Shown here in pieces: positions 10,843-22,200 of a stretch of DNA of 64,000 nucleotides; position 1 is the stretch's first letter, and every line of letters begins with the position of its first letter. The stretch lies in the NCBI GenBank assembly GCA_002104935.1, contig MCGT01000042.1:62001-126000 (forward strand), given 5' to 3'. The position numbers and the translations under genes were made by a program. The notes beneath the pieces were generated by a model, which searched no databases, was not told where the DNA came from, and worked only from the letters and a program-made list of their open reading frames with translations. The stretch is from Hesseltinella vesiculosa. Its lineage: Eukaryota; Mucoromycota; Mucoromycetes; Mucorales; Cunninghamellaceae.

Positions 10843-12718
10843 ATGGTTTCTAGTGGCAAAATCATGAAAAGCACACCTTTCAATTTGACACTTTCGTTTG
10901 CCATGGCCCTGTTGACAGCCACCGTTTCAGGGCCGCACTATGTGTTTCCAACCTATGGCACATCCCTGGCAACCAAATTCCAGTGGTCAGCTTTGGAAAA
11001 TAGCCTCGTCAGCACCGCATGCTTTATGGGGATATCATTCTCTGGCCCACTGTGTTCATTTTTGATTGAACGACTTGGATTCAAAGTGTAATGCAAAAAA
11101 AAAAAAAAAGAAGAAAAAAGATGATAGGTCAATCATTGAATGAAAAGGGGAAAAAAGGAGTTGATCAGCTGCGATGGCTTCACACAGATGCTTGTGCATT
11201 ATCGTTTCTTTTTTTCCATTTTTTTTTTTGGGACCCTTGCCCCCTCTTCCATTTTTGAAAATGCTGACCTCCTTTACCATTTTAGAACACTTCGCTTGTC
11301 TGCAGCGTTGGGCTCAGTCAGCTTGTTCTTGCTGGCTCAAACTTACAACGGTGTATTGCCCGGTCCGTTTGAAATTTGCGCCTTTTATCTGGTATTGACA
11401 GGGATTTCTGGAGCTGCAGCTTATCTTTGTGCTTTGGACTCCCAGGTGACGACAAAAGAGAAACAATGAAAGAGAAGGATATTCATCTTTTTTTATTATT
11501 ATGCAGTCCCATAACTTCAGCAACAATCGCGGCATGGCCATGGGGTTCACCAGTGCCACTTTGGGTTTGTGTGGGCTCGTATTTTCTCAAATCAACGATC
11601 ACTTCTTTAAGAACCCAGGCGATCCCGACGACGACGGCACTTATGAATTCTTGCTGTTTTTATCTGCCACCACTTTGATCGGCATGTCCTTGTCCTCGTT
11701 TGTGCTTGGTCCCCTAGAAGCCTGCGAAGAAAAATACAGTCCGATCCCACCCATCACAGATCAACTATCCACCTACCCCTCGATAGACACCATGATGGAT
11801 GTAGGATTCGATGACGATGGCTGCTCTAGCCACCCCACCTTGGTAGACGAAAACTCCAGCGATGTCGAAAGTGACTCCGATGCACCTCTTCTGAAGAGCC
11901 ACAAGAAGCCCGCTAACTACATGATCTCTCCCCAGGAAGATGAAATCGTCTACCGAGCCATAGAGTCCGACCGAGAAGAACCCCTCGTTTCCGGATTTGC
12001 ATTGCTAACCCACCCCGTCGGCCAGACGATGTTTGTGGCTCTCTTTGTGTCCCTGGGCATTGGCTACGTGTATCTGGCCAGCATTGGACAAATCCTGCTC
12101 TCCCTGCCCGTCGTTTCCGGGCAATCTCCTCAGCATGCCCGCAACATTCACGTCTCCATCTTCAGCCTGTGCAACTGTGCCTCACGCGCTTTCTTTGGCA
12201 CGCTCAGCGACCTGCTGAAAAACAAGTTTGGCATTCATCGCCTGTGGGTCTTTTGGTCAGGCATTGTTGCTCTTGGGTTGGCTCAATTATACCTCGTGAC
12301 TTGTGTCACTACCGCTAGCCTTCTGGTCCCATGCACCGTGGCCATGGCCCTTGTCTACGGTCTCTCCTTTGGCATTGCTCCTGCAGCAACCGCTGAATTT
12401 GGAACCTCGGTACCGAGGAATGGAGCGATCGTCGGTCATTTTCCCACTCACCGTTTTTTTTTTTTTTTTCAGGTATTTGCTCGTAATTGGGGAATCTTGT
12501 TATTTGCCCCTGCGCTGGGCAGCCAACTCTTTAATGTCCTTTTTGGAGCTCTGTACGATAAGGAAGCAGAAAGGCAAGGTGTGCACGTTTGCCAAGGTCC
12601 AGAGTGCTTTAGAGAAACGTACTGGATAGGCATCGTTACTGTTGTCATATGCTTTTTCCTTATGACGTGGACCATTTTTAAAAGTGGGATCCACAAACGT
12701 AGCCCTGTTGCCTCCTAA
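10843..12718 (+). CDS. Major facilitator superfamily transporter, MCH1/NFD4-like
   Basis: Integral membrane transporter of 517 aa in four exons: 10843-11087, 11286-11445, 11507-12409 and 12473-12718. Two bundles of hydrophobic helices flank a long acidic hydrophilic loop (DDDGCSSHPTL... DAPLLKSHKKP). The N-terminal GPHYVFPTYG, the NNRGMAMGFTSATLGL turn, ASRAFFGTLSD and EFGTSVFARNWG match the MCH1-type family of fungal monocarboxylate-transporter-like proteins, whose substrates are mostly unknown. The last intron (12410-12472) uses a GT donor directly after the TCG codon and ends in a long T tract. An alternative start is the ATG eight codons later. Confidence 0.88.
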
Positions 12719-13477
12719 TCGCCTTCAACTTCCAATACCTGGCCTCCTTTCCTCCCCCATATCCTTCCCCTATTACCCACATCTGCGATTTTCTTTGTCG
12801 TCTGCTGAACACTATTCACCTCCCCCCTACCACCTTCTCACCTCGTGTAATATAAAGATTTCTTAGCCACTTGCAACGTTTGCGGGATCAAACCGAGGTC
12901 CTTTTTTTTTATGCCCGATGCGAGAATGCATGAAGCTTTCACAGCCAAAAAAACACTGAGGAGCAGTACGTCATGTTTAGACTGAGCATTTCGCCTGAGG
13001 CTTCTGATTGATCAGAGATAAATACCTGTTCGTAAGCAAGGCTAAACAAAAATTACCCAGAAGGACCTGTTACAGCAATGAAGGGAAAGCGGCAAGTTAC
13101 AAAGGCAAGCATGTAATACACTGTGGCGCCAAGTTGGAAGCATCAAAACTCGCGGCCGCCCAGCGACTTTGCTGGAGCGGCCCAAGTTTGTTGGCAGCTT
13201 TAGATTTTTACCCTCTTATCCTATAAAGCTATGATATTTCCCCCTTCAATACTGATCCAATGTACTAATTTCACGCTTAAGTTTGGCATCAATATGAATT
13301 CCCGCCTTCTTTCTCATCATGCACAAGTTGATTTTTTATAAAGTCGATATGTATGTTCATTTTGTACGGTACTGTAAATGGGAATCCTCACCATCCAGAT
13401 GGAGAAGAAGTTTAATTGAGCCAGTCAAACAATGTAGAGCAAGGAGAGTGACATTTACAATGAAAGAAGAAAAGCAT
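12719..13477. other. Intergenic
   Basis: Contains the 3' UTR of the transporter (AATATAAAG near 12850) and 5' flanking or 3' convergent sequence of the next minus-strand gene. No gene was seen. Confidence 0.45.
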
Positions 13478-14116
13478 TTACACAAAAGACCAGCTGACAT
13501 CTTGAAGCACACCAACGCCAAGGCTGGCTAAAGACTGGAAGACAAGAGGGCTGACATCCAGAGCACCTTGAGGGCAGTCAGGACACTGTCCAAAAGAAAG
13601 AAAAAAATCAGCAACCGCAAAAAAAAAAAAAACTGGAGGGCTTACAGTGTCAACAATTGTGGCAGTGACAGATTTTCCCTTGTACTGGATGTTGACCTGC
13701 TTGCCACAAAGAGGGTTCTTGTTGGAGTTGGCACCGTTGTTCATTTGCTGCTGGTTCAAGGCGACAATCATAGTGTTTGAGATGGTTGTACCGCAACTGC
13801 CAGTGCCTGATGGTTGATACCAAGTAATACGGCCGGAGAAGGTGCCTGAGGAAGAAGAGGAGGAGGTCGTTGACGTTGCTGCAGCACTGCTGCTACTCGT
13901 TTTTGTTGTTGTGGAGGAAGTCGTCGTCATAGTGCTTGTTGGGATGACGGTTGAGCTTGGGTCATCCGTCGCATCACCATAAACCACAGCACTAGCAGAG
14001 ACAGTGCCAGAGCTAGGTTGGAAATTTACGATGTCTTGACGTCGTTGAATGTACACAGGTAGACCAGCTGCCTGCAAAACCACCAGGGCAAGCAACGCAA
14101 TAAACGAGGCGAACAT
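13478..14116 (-). CDS. Secreted barwin/RlpA-like (double-psi beta-barrel) protein
   Basis: 192 aa from two exons, 14116-13646 and 13585-13478. A signal peptide (MFASFIALLALVVLQAAG) is followed by a Ser/Thr-rich, presumably O-glycosylated linker. A C-terminal expansin/barwin-like domain follows with GRITWYQPSGTGSCG, VALNQQQMNN, PLCGKQVNIQYKGKSV, VDTCPDCPQGALDVSP and a terminal FQSLASLGVG. These are the conserved blocks of fungal papain-inhibitor/expansin-like small proteins with paired cysteines. The intron contains a long T run. The protein is likely extracellular or cell-wall associated. Confidence 0.9.
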   Translation of the reverse strand: MFASFIALLALVVLQAAGLPVYIQRRQDIVNFQPSSGTVSASAVVYGDATDDPSSTVIPTSTMTTTSSTTTKTSSSSAAATSTTSSSSSSGTFSGRITWYQPSGTGSCGTTISNTMIVALNQQQMNNGANSNKNPLCGKQVNIQYKGKSVTATIVDTVSPPVFFFFAVADFFLSFGQCPDCPQGALDVSPLVFQSLASLGVGVLQDVSWSFV

Positions 14117-15729
14117 ACTTCTATGTTATTTCTAAGGAAAGCTGGGGATTTCAAAACAGGACAGCAGGGCACGCCTATTTATACTTCTAGAAGCGTCTCA
14201 AAGAGGAAAGTGCAATTTGCAAAATCTTTTAATTTTTTGCCATTGAAGCACACTCCGCAAGATGGGCGAGAACCAAGCCTTTTTCTCGGGTCACACAATG
14301 TATGGTTTGACAGGTTGATGAGGAGCATCAATACATTCGTTCCGAAGTCCATTTTGGCCAAAAAAAAAAAAAAAAGACTCAGTGTGCTACAAAAAAGGTT
14401 GAAGTGTCGTGAATTTAGGAACGTCGTGCTGCGACGCCTCATGCGAGGCCAGTTTTCGCCCTCGGTGATGCGGCTGGTTGCTGTCAGCCCAGCCCTTGAC
14501 CAGGTCTAACAGCCTGTGCTGTAGGATAAATTTATAATGAGCTGGTCACCGAAATAAATCACAAAAAAGGCGGGAAAAAAGTGTGTGTTGCTCCCATACC
14601 CAGCCGGCACCAAACCATAGCAATGGTCACCCACTTTTTTTTTCCCCAAAAAAAATACACGCCTCACAGTTCGAACATATTTACCTGACAGCTTATCCCA
14701 TGGTGCTCAGCGGTGCAGCTTGTTTCCAAATGAAGATAGAGAGAGGTGGTCCAGAAGGTTTGGGAAACGTCAGTGAAAGGTCCATTCGCTCTCTTGCTTT
14801 CATTGTGCCACGGGCCAAAAGACTCCATGCCGCGAAAGCAATTTTGCGGTTATTTTGTTTTTTTTAAAAAAAAATAAAAAAAAAAGGTCTCAGTTCTTGC
14901 AGATGTTCCAAGCAGCGCGATACGCGCGTCCGATGCGCGTTGCATTGCATTAGAAAGCACTTCCTTTATTTCTGGCTTACAGTATCACATCAGGGAAATG
15001 GACCAGGTACGAGCAAATCAAAACCGAAGATCCTGTAGCTCCTTAATTCACGACATTTCTACTCTTTTTGTGGCACACTGGGAATTATTTTTAACCCTAC
15101 CGGACTATGAAATGCTGGTGTGTTTGGCCAAGTCAAAAATGAAACGGCCCTCCGTTTGGTGTAACACCATGTGGATTGGGGCCCCAGGGTACGACTCTGA
15201 AATGGACTTCCCCAAAGGTAAGATGCTAAAATGGAACGCTTGCGTGAGGTCCACAAGCAAGTGGTAGCTTTTAACAGTCTATACTTTGTTTGTCGATCTC
15301 ATTTTCTTTAGGAAAGGCGTTGGTTGGCGCTTTCCATAGTATTGCCGCAAAATGAGTTTTACTTTCTTGGCGGCTCGCGCTGTTGTCATCGTCGTTTCAC
15401 AACCATAGCTCGGGCCCTAACCTGAAATTTGGGAGGGGCCTTGAAAAACGTGGCTAAAGAAGACGCCATCTCCATCGCTGTTTTTAAGTGAGGACAGGGT
15501 TCCTGTTTTGTGAGAGGCCAAGTAGGAGGCGCAACGAGAGCCGACGTTTTTAATTTTTAATTTTTTTTTTTTTTTTAAAAAAAAAAAAGGGCAATTCATA
15601 AAGTCTAGAACGAACCAAGGTGTGGTAGAGAGGGGAGATGGAGTTGGATGCTCAGAACGAAAAATGAAATAAAATAAAATACAAATTTACAGGGTCGTTT
15701 GGTAATCTAAAAATCAGAGGAGAGGGACC
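14117..15729. other. Long intergenic region
   Basis: Promoter side of the barwin-like gene and 3' side of the MPP alpha gene. Several A/T homopolymers occur (14360, 14867, 15563). One plus-strand frame at 14998-15267 (89 codons) shows no recognisable domain and is not annotated as a gene. Confidence 0.4.
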
Positions 15730-17472
15730 TCAAGCGCCAATGCCATATTTTTCAGCAATTTTGGACACATCACTGAGGCTGTTCAAATTGGGACCTTGTA
15801 CAACAAACGTAGGCTTTCCAGACCCACCGCTGGTCACACTCACAGCACCGCGTACTACTCGAGCAGCCACGCGACGCAACACGTCCAAGTCCACCTTGTC
15901 AATGTTGGCCAGCATGGTATCAATGCCAGTTTTCTTTCCATGCACTTGTACCTGTCGGCCCAAGTCTTCCAGTTGCACCATGCGGCTCTCGAGATTCATC
16001 AACAACGAGCTCTTCAGCTGGTTCTTAGCTCTATTGAGCTCCACTTCGTTGACAGTAAAGGAGCCGACATCGTTGCGTGACACCATATCCAGTTCTCGGC
16101 AGATCACTTCAACCATCGCACTGGCGTATTCAGGAGGACACGAGCCAGCGATACCAAACAAGCCCGAATCAGTGTAGCAGTGGTTGAAGGACTGGCAAGA
16201 CTCGACCCAGTAGTACTGGTTGAGGACGTTGGTGAAGAGGCGGGAATACATGCCCTTGCCAGGACCACCAGCCGAGAATGAACCTCCGCCGCCCAGTAAG
16301 ATTTGAAGTGTGGCCAATGCGTAGATATCGTCGTCGTCAATCGATAAGCCTTCCAGTGCAACGTACACATGGGACAAGGGTGATTCGGGAGTCTCTAGAA
16401 GTTGAGTGCCGCCAGTGTAGCGCGCAGGTTCCGTGGCCAAGTCTTTTGCAGATGTAGCAGCCTTGGCAGGGAGCAACGACGATAGCCACGATTTGTCGTT
16501 ACGGCGTTTCAACAGCTCCGAGTGCATGGCCACAGAATCCAAGGGCTGTTGGGAGGCAGGCAGGTGACCAAAGTGCTTGAGAGCGAGATCAACGACTTGC
16601 TCGTGCTCAGCCCCACAGGCTGCAATCACCATGCGTTCTGGGCGGTACCAGGTTTTGATATAGTCTTGGATTAAGTCGGGCGTCATTGTTTCCAGATTCT
16701 CTGGAGGGCACAACAATGGGTTGCCGAGGGTGTTTCCTTGAAAAGCGACAGTGTGCATCACCTCGGGCAAGATCATTTCAGGCTTGGACCAAATTTCCTG
16801 GATTTCGTACATAGCTGTCATGCGCTGCTCATCCACTTCGACGGGGTCAATGCGAGGGAAGCATATGGTGTCGGACAGAACGGATAGAACACGTCCAAGG
16901 TCCTGTGAAAATATAGCAGACTGATACATGATCGATTCACGAGAGGAAGAGCACATGATGTTGCCGCCCAACGATTCCAACTCGGACACCATTTCTTCGG
17001 CGGTGCGATGCTGGGTACTCTTTGTTGGTGCATGAGTCGAAGAAGCACGTTAGCATTAGCTCCATCAGATTTGTTCATTTCATTATTACCTTGAATGCCA
17101 ACCGATCAAGAATGTGGCTCACACCACGAGTCGATGCCGTTTCGTAGCGGCTGCCAGCATCAACATAAACGCCTACGGATCCAAAGTGGCCAGGGGTATT
17201 TTCAGAAGCCACACGAACTCCATTTGGCAATGTCGTCACTTTACACAAGCCAGTCGATGCCTTTGAGTATTCTTGCACATGGGTGGGTAAAGAAGCCTAA
17301 GAAAGAAGTGAATTCCAGGGCTTGCCAGAAAACACTATGCTTAATGGCAATCTACCTTATTGATAGTAGCTTCTGTGCGCTTCCAAATGGAGGGCAATAC
17401 AGATCTTGCAGTTGAACAGTGATTGATCAAAGCTTTTCCCTTTTGCGATGTATGTAAGAGACGTGACGACAT
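15730..17472 (-). CDS. MAS2: Mitochondrial processing peptidase alpha subunit
   Basis: Non-catalytic, substrate-binding subunit of the matrix peptidase that removes presequences. Exons 17472-17356, 17296-17090 and 17019-15730 give 537 aa. The N-terminus is a basic, Ser-rich presequence. The M16 fold is clear: TTLPNGVRVASENT, VGVYVDAGSRYE, then SHILDRLAFKST in place of the beta subunit's HxxEH zinc site. The alpha-specific glycine-rich loop GGGGSFSAGGPGKGMYSRL is present at about 16270. The last intron was placed so that LAFK joins STQHRTAEEM. Confidence 0.95.
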
Positions 17473-18679
17473 TTCTGGGCAGAGAAAAAAAGTGGGACGA
17501 AAAACACATCCTCAGGTTTTTTCTCGCTGCTTCTTTTTTTGTCACTAAAGCGTTGAGCCAATCGGAGCGCAGCTAGTCGGGCAAAGAAATTCAGGAGTGC
17601 CACTCTTTCCAGATGAATACGAAGGTGTAGTAAATTCGCTATGGTAAGACTAAAACTCATGCTGTACGAAAGGAACATTCGTCTTGGCTGACATAATCGG
17701 ATGTCCTGTTGCTGAGAATGTTTTGTGGTACAAGCTTGCAAGATCAACTTTGCCTCCAAATCGTGCCTCAAATGAACAGACGGGAAAAAAAAAAGCAATT
17801 TGTTCATTGATCAAAGAAAGTCCAAAGTTCATTGAAAGGAGAAACAACCGGGAGTGTTGCTGATTAAGGGAAAGCATAGAGTGTGCCTTACCCATTTCGC
17901 ATATCAGCTACGAGAGCTTATCGATCAGGTCGTTGTTGCTTTGACTTTCTCAGGCTGGCGATTTCCTTACATCTCCCAAAGGCATTGTTGTCCAGTTGCT
18001 TCTTGACGTTCACCAGGGTAAAAGAGAACAGTCAGCAAATTGCAAGTGAAGAGTTTCAACAACGAGACAACCAATCCCATCAACGCTTATTAAAAAAATG
18101 CGAATTGCCAGCCTGATACGAGGAGATTTTTTTTTCTTTGGCTCCTCACAATGAGCTGAAAAGCGATCACTCCATCAAACCCCTATTGACATCATTGGCT
18201 TTGTTGTCAAAGGCAATTGAGCTATGTGTGTCAGTGCATAGGCTTCATCAGGTACCAGACCGTTAGCACACTGTGACTTCGCCAAAGCCTATGCTGCTAA
18301 TGATAGCGATGGTGGGCTTCCACTTATAATGACAGCACAGGGTCAAGCCTTATCTTTTGCATTTGGCACTTTCATCGAACGAATATGCACGGGAAGGTCG
18401 TTCACAAGAGCCTATGACTACAGTCAGCCTCCATCGAGATGGTCGGGCTCGATACTTTTTTGTTGCACACAAAGGGATGTTTCTGGCAGCAAAGGAAAAT
18501 GACAACAAAGAGGTGGTGCCCAATACCGCAGCATTTTTGTGTCACATTGACTCTCTGACCAGCATTGTCTGACTCATCATAGATGCAACACAGGAGTTTA
18601 TTTTGGCACTTCTGTTATTAAAGGCGTACTGTCGATCATTTGTATGTCTCTTCTCATTGAAAAAAAAAATCAAGTAATC
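17473..18679. other. Unassigned region with two weak open frames
   Basis: A minus-strand frame 17895-17650 ends in FEARFGGKVDLASLYHKT and GHPIMSAKTN. A plus-strand frame 18357-18572 reads EPMTTVSLHRDGRARYFF and VPNTAAFLCHIDSLTSIV. Both have protein-like composition, but I recognise neither and could not connect them to neighbouring exons. They may be remnants of one or two small genes between MPP alpha and ThrRS. Confidence 0.3.
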
Positions 18680-21346
18680 ATGCTCAAAGTGCAAGCATCA
18701 CCCGCATCAGCCAGTAAACAAACAGCGTCTGGTCAACAAGACTATCCTCTCGAAGTAATTTAAAATGATTCGCATTCTCTAGCCGAGAATTGATTTCTTT
18801 GTTTTTATCGCGTGTGCAGCTGGATCCCATACCTGAATTTATCCAGCATCGTATCTCCATTTTCGATCGTTTAAAAGCAGAACAGGATGCTGCCATGCAA
18901 GGTATGCACCACCATTTTTTTTTTGATCCTCAGTACTCATTTACTTCACAAGAAAATCACAAGCTTGCCATCAAGATTTCATTACCTGGTGACGTTGTTA
19001 AGGAAGGCGTGGCGTGGGAAACCACTCCATTTGACATTGCCCTTGGGATTTCCAAGTCTTTGGCGTCACGTGCCATCGTTGCCAAAGTGAATGGTGAAAT
19101 GTGGGACTTGGGTCGGCCCTTGGAAGTTGATGCACAGCTGGAGCTGTTGGATTTTGATCATCCTGAAGCCAAACGGGTGTTCTGGCACTCTAGTGCGCAC
19201 ATGCTGGGACAGGCTTGTGAACGGCACTATGGGTGCAACCTCTGCATTGGTCCTCCAATTGAGGAAGGCTTTTACTACGAAATGGGCCTCAAGGATCGGT
19301 AAGCATTTCACGCGGTGTTTAAAAACGAAAGATTCACCTTTTATTTCCTCCAGCGTCGTGTCCCAGAGCGACTATCCTAATCTTGAAAAGCTAGTCTCGT
19401 CCATTGCCAAAGAAAAACAAAAGTTTGTACGTTTGGAGGTATCCAAGCAGGATCTCCTGGAAATGTTCGCGTCGAACCCCTACAAAATCCATATCATCAA
19501 TGACAAGATCCCAGATGGTTCCAAAACCACAGTCTACCGCAACGGTCCTTTGATTGATTTGTGTCGTGGCCCTCATGTGCCTGATACCAGCTACATCAAG
19601 GCTATGATGATTACAAAAGTGCGTACAAAATATCCCAATTCCTAGGACTTGGTGTGTCTGACGTTTTTTTTTTTTTTTTTTTTTTTTTTGATTTTGTAGA
19701 ATTCCGCCTCATACTTTTTGGGGAATGCCAAAAACGACTCGCTTCAACGGTTATATGGGGTGTCTTTTCCAGACAAAAAACAGCTCAATGACTACAAGAA
19801 ATTCCTCGAGGAAGCAAAAAAGCGGGATCATCGCAAGATTGGGCGGGTAAGTGTTTAGTGCTGGACAAGCAAGGGATTCAGTATCAAGCTTACATCATCT
19901 ATTTTTTGTGGGATCAGGAATTGGAGCTGTTCTTCTTCCATGAATTGTCGCCAGGCTCCGCATTCATGCTACCTCACGGGGCTCGGATTTACAATGCGTT
20001 GATGGACTTGATCAAAAATGAATACCAAGTACGCGGCTTTACCGAAGTGATGACTCCCAACATGTACAACATGAAGCTGTGGGAAATTTCGGGTCATGCA
20101 GCGAAATACCAAGAAAATATGTTTTGTCTCGATGTGGAAAAAGAGAAATTTGCGCTCAAGCCCATGAATTGCCCTGGCCACTGCTTGATGTTTGGTCATA
20201 AGGACCGCAGCTATCGAGACTTACCCATCCGCTTTGCTGATTTCGGTGTCTTGCATCGCAACGAATTCTCAGGCGCCTTGTCGGGTCTTACACGAGTGCG
20301 TCGCTTCCAAGTGGACGATGCTCATATTTTTTGCCGCGTCGATCAGGTATGACGTGGAAAGAAAAAAAAAAAAAGGTTGCCAAGTGTCGTGTCTCACGAA
20401 TTATTTTTTTTATAGATTGATGAGGAAATGAACAACTGCTTCGAATTTTTAAGTCATGTGTATGGTATCTTTGGCTTTGACTTCCATCTCAAGCTGTCGA
20501 CTCGGCCAGAAGACTTCATTGGAGACATCGCTGTTTGGAACAGCGCTGAAGAAAAGCTTGAAGCGGCTCTCAACAGATACGCCGAAAAAATGGGCTTTGT
20601 CTGGGAGCTCAACCCAGGCGATGGCGCTTTCTATGGCCCCAAGATTGATATCCAAATCACAGATGCATTGCGCCGAAAACACCAATGTGCCACCATCCAA
20701 TTGGATTTTATGCAGCCCGAGCGATTCAAGCTCAGTTACCGCACCGACCAAAGCAATGCCTCTGATGATTCCCTTGCTCGCCCAGTCATCATCCACCGCG
20801 CCATCTTAGGCTCTGTCGAGCGCATGATGGGCATCTTATTAGGTATAGCGTCAAATGTGAAGTGCCCATTGAAGCTGACTCTCCCACTCCTTGCATTTCC
20901 ATCGTAGAACATTATGCTGGTTTTATGCCGTTCTGGCTCTCACCACGTCAAGTTTGCATTGTCCCTGTGGCTGCTCCATACTTTGGCTATGCTGAAGAAA
21001 TTGCCAAACGCCTTGTTTCTTTAGGGATTTACGCTGATGCTGATCTGTCTGATGCCACCCTGTCCAAGAAAATCCGCAATGCAGAGCTATCTCGCTACAA
21101 CTTTACGTTTGTCGTTGGTGAGGAAGAGCACCAGTCTCGCTGTAAGTGATGTTCTTTCGATGAAAATTGGATTCTATCTCATCCTCAAATTATTCTTGTT
21201 ATACGATAGCTGTCAATGTGCGCAACCGGGATGATGTGGGCAAAAAGGGAAAAAATAAGACCATCGCCTTGGACGAGGCCATCCAATCTCTGCTCCGGCT
21301 TACAGTAAAGATTCCAAATCCAAGGAAAACAAGTTGTGTTAGATAG
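18680..21346 (+). CDS. Threonyl-tRNA synthetase, paralogue 1
   Basis: Charges tRNA-Thr and edits Ser. Nine exons: 18680-18754, 18820-18901, 18953-19298, 19354-19618, 19700-19846, 19918-20346, 20416-20842, 20908-21141 and 21210-21346, about 713 aa. Domains in order: TGS, the editing domain with [16 protein letters not shown], and the class II core with [14 protein letters not shown] (motif 1). Next come [10 protein letters not shown] (zinc cysteine), [18 protein letters not shown] (motif 2) and [15 protein letters not shown] (motif 3). The anticodon-binding domain holds [16 protein letters not shown]. All eight intron positions match those of the paralogue at 22.2-24.9 kb. The N-terminal extension is short and lacks the lysine-rich stretch of that copy. 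Intron 2 (51 nt) is a multiple of three and open, so retention is possible. No disabling lesion was seen. Confidence 0.95.
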
Positions 21347-21418
21347 CCCTTTTCTGAACTTTATATTAAATATTTTTCCTGTTTTGTACCCGCTTTCCTA
21401 TCTTATAATATGTATGCA

Positions 21419-21452
<34 letters not shown>

Positions 21453-22200
21453 AGGATGGCGGTGTATCGACATCGTCAGGATATCCTAAGCGGATGTCTT
21501 TCAACCGCGACCACAGTCCATCATACCCTTGGTTCTTGCAAAATTTGAGGTTAGTCAGTGATAAGCCAACGAGTGATAACATGAAAGTGCTCAGGAGGGA
21601 TGGCATGCAGCGGCTGAAGGGTTCATTCTCTCAGTTGGGTTCATATGTGATTTTTGATCCGATCGTCTGGGGGTCCCCCTGGCGAAAATGGCCGATTTTT
21701 CATTATTTTTAGCGGGAGAATCGGAGGTGTCAAAACGGAGGTGATCATGATTTGGCTGAGTAACCTTCACCAATCGACTTGATTTTTCCAGTATCAATAT
21801 CATCCATGCATTAAAACTCTCTCACAAAATTTCACATCGATCTGATAGCTCAAAAGTGCTGTGTAGCATCTCCACTTTTTTTTTCAAAATGGAGAAAAAG
21901 ATTTGATGGTCAAATTCAACGTCCGCTCAGTGCCTTCGATTACTGCTGCCAATGTCGGCAATCACTTTGAAGTCGTACCACTGGTCATATTGCGATGCTC
22001 ACAGCGTTTTTATGCTAACGAATTCATGTGTGATTATTTGTGGTTGCAATAAACCATACACAGCGATGATGGTGAAAAAATCAAGTCAATCGGTGAAGGC
22101 CATTGCTGTCCATCCAGTCTCAGTAATCTGGAGCACGTATTCGTTTTTTTTTTTTTTTACGATTTTCTTAATCTTTATTACAGTGTTCCGGCATAGACAT
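21347..22200. repeat. Repeat-filled spacer between convergent ThrRS genes
   Basis: Holds a pure T tract of 30 bases at about 21421-21450. An interspersed-repeat arm spans about 21600-21920 (GGGGGTCCCCCTGGCGAAAA, then CTTCACCAATCGACTTGA). A short inverted counterpart lies near 22070-22110 (TCAAGTCAATCGGTGAAGG). This makes a decayed fold-back like the one at 1.7 kb. No gene is present. Confidence 0.65.

Noticed and set aside
12870..12915. tRNA-like B box (GGTTTGATCC on minus strand)
   Set aside because: No matching T-stem, acceptor stem or A box could be paired around it.
18902..18952. Frame break in ThrRS paralogue 1
   Set aside because: The 51-nt stretch is either an intron at the position conserved in paralogue 2 or a harmless in-frame retention; it carries no stop.
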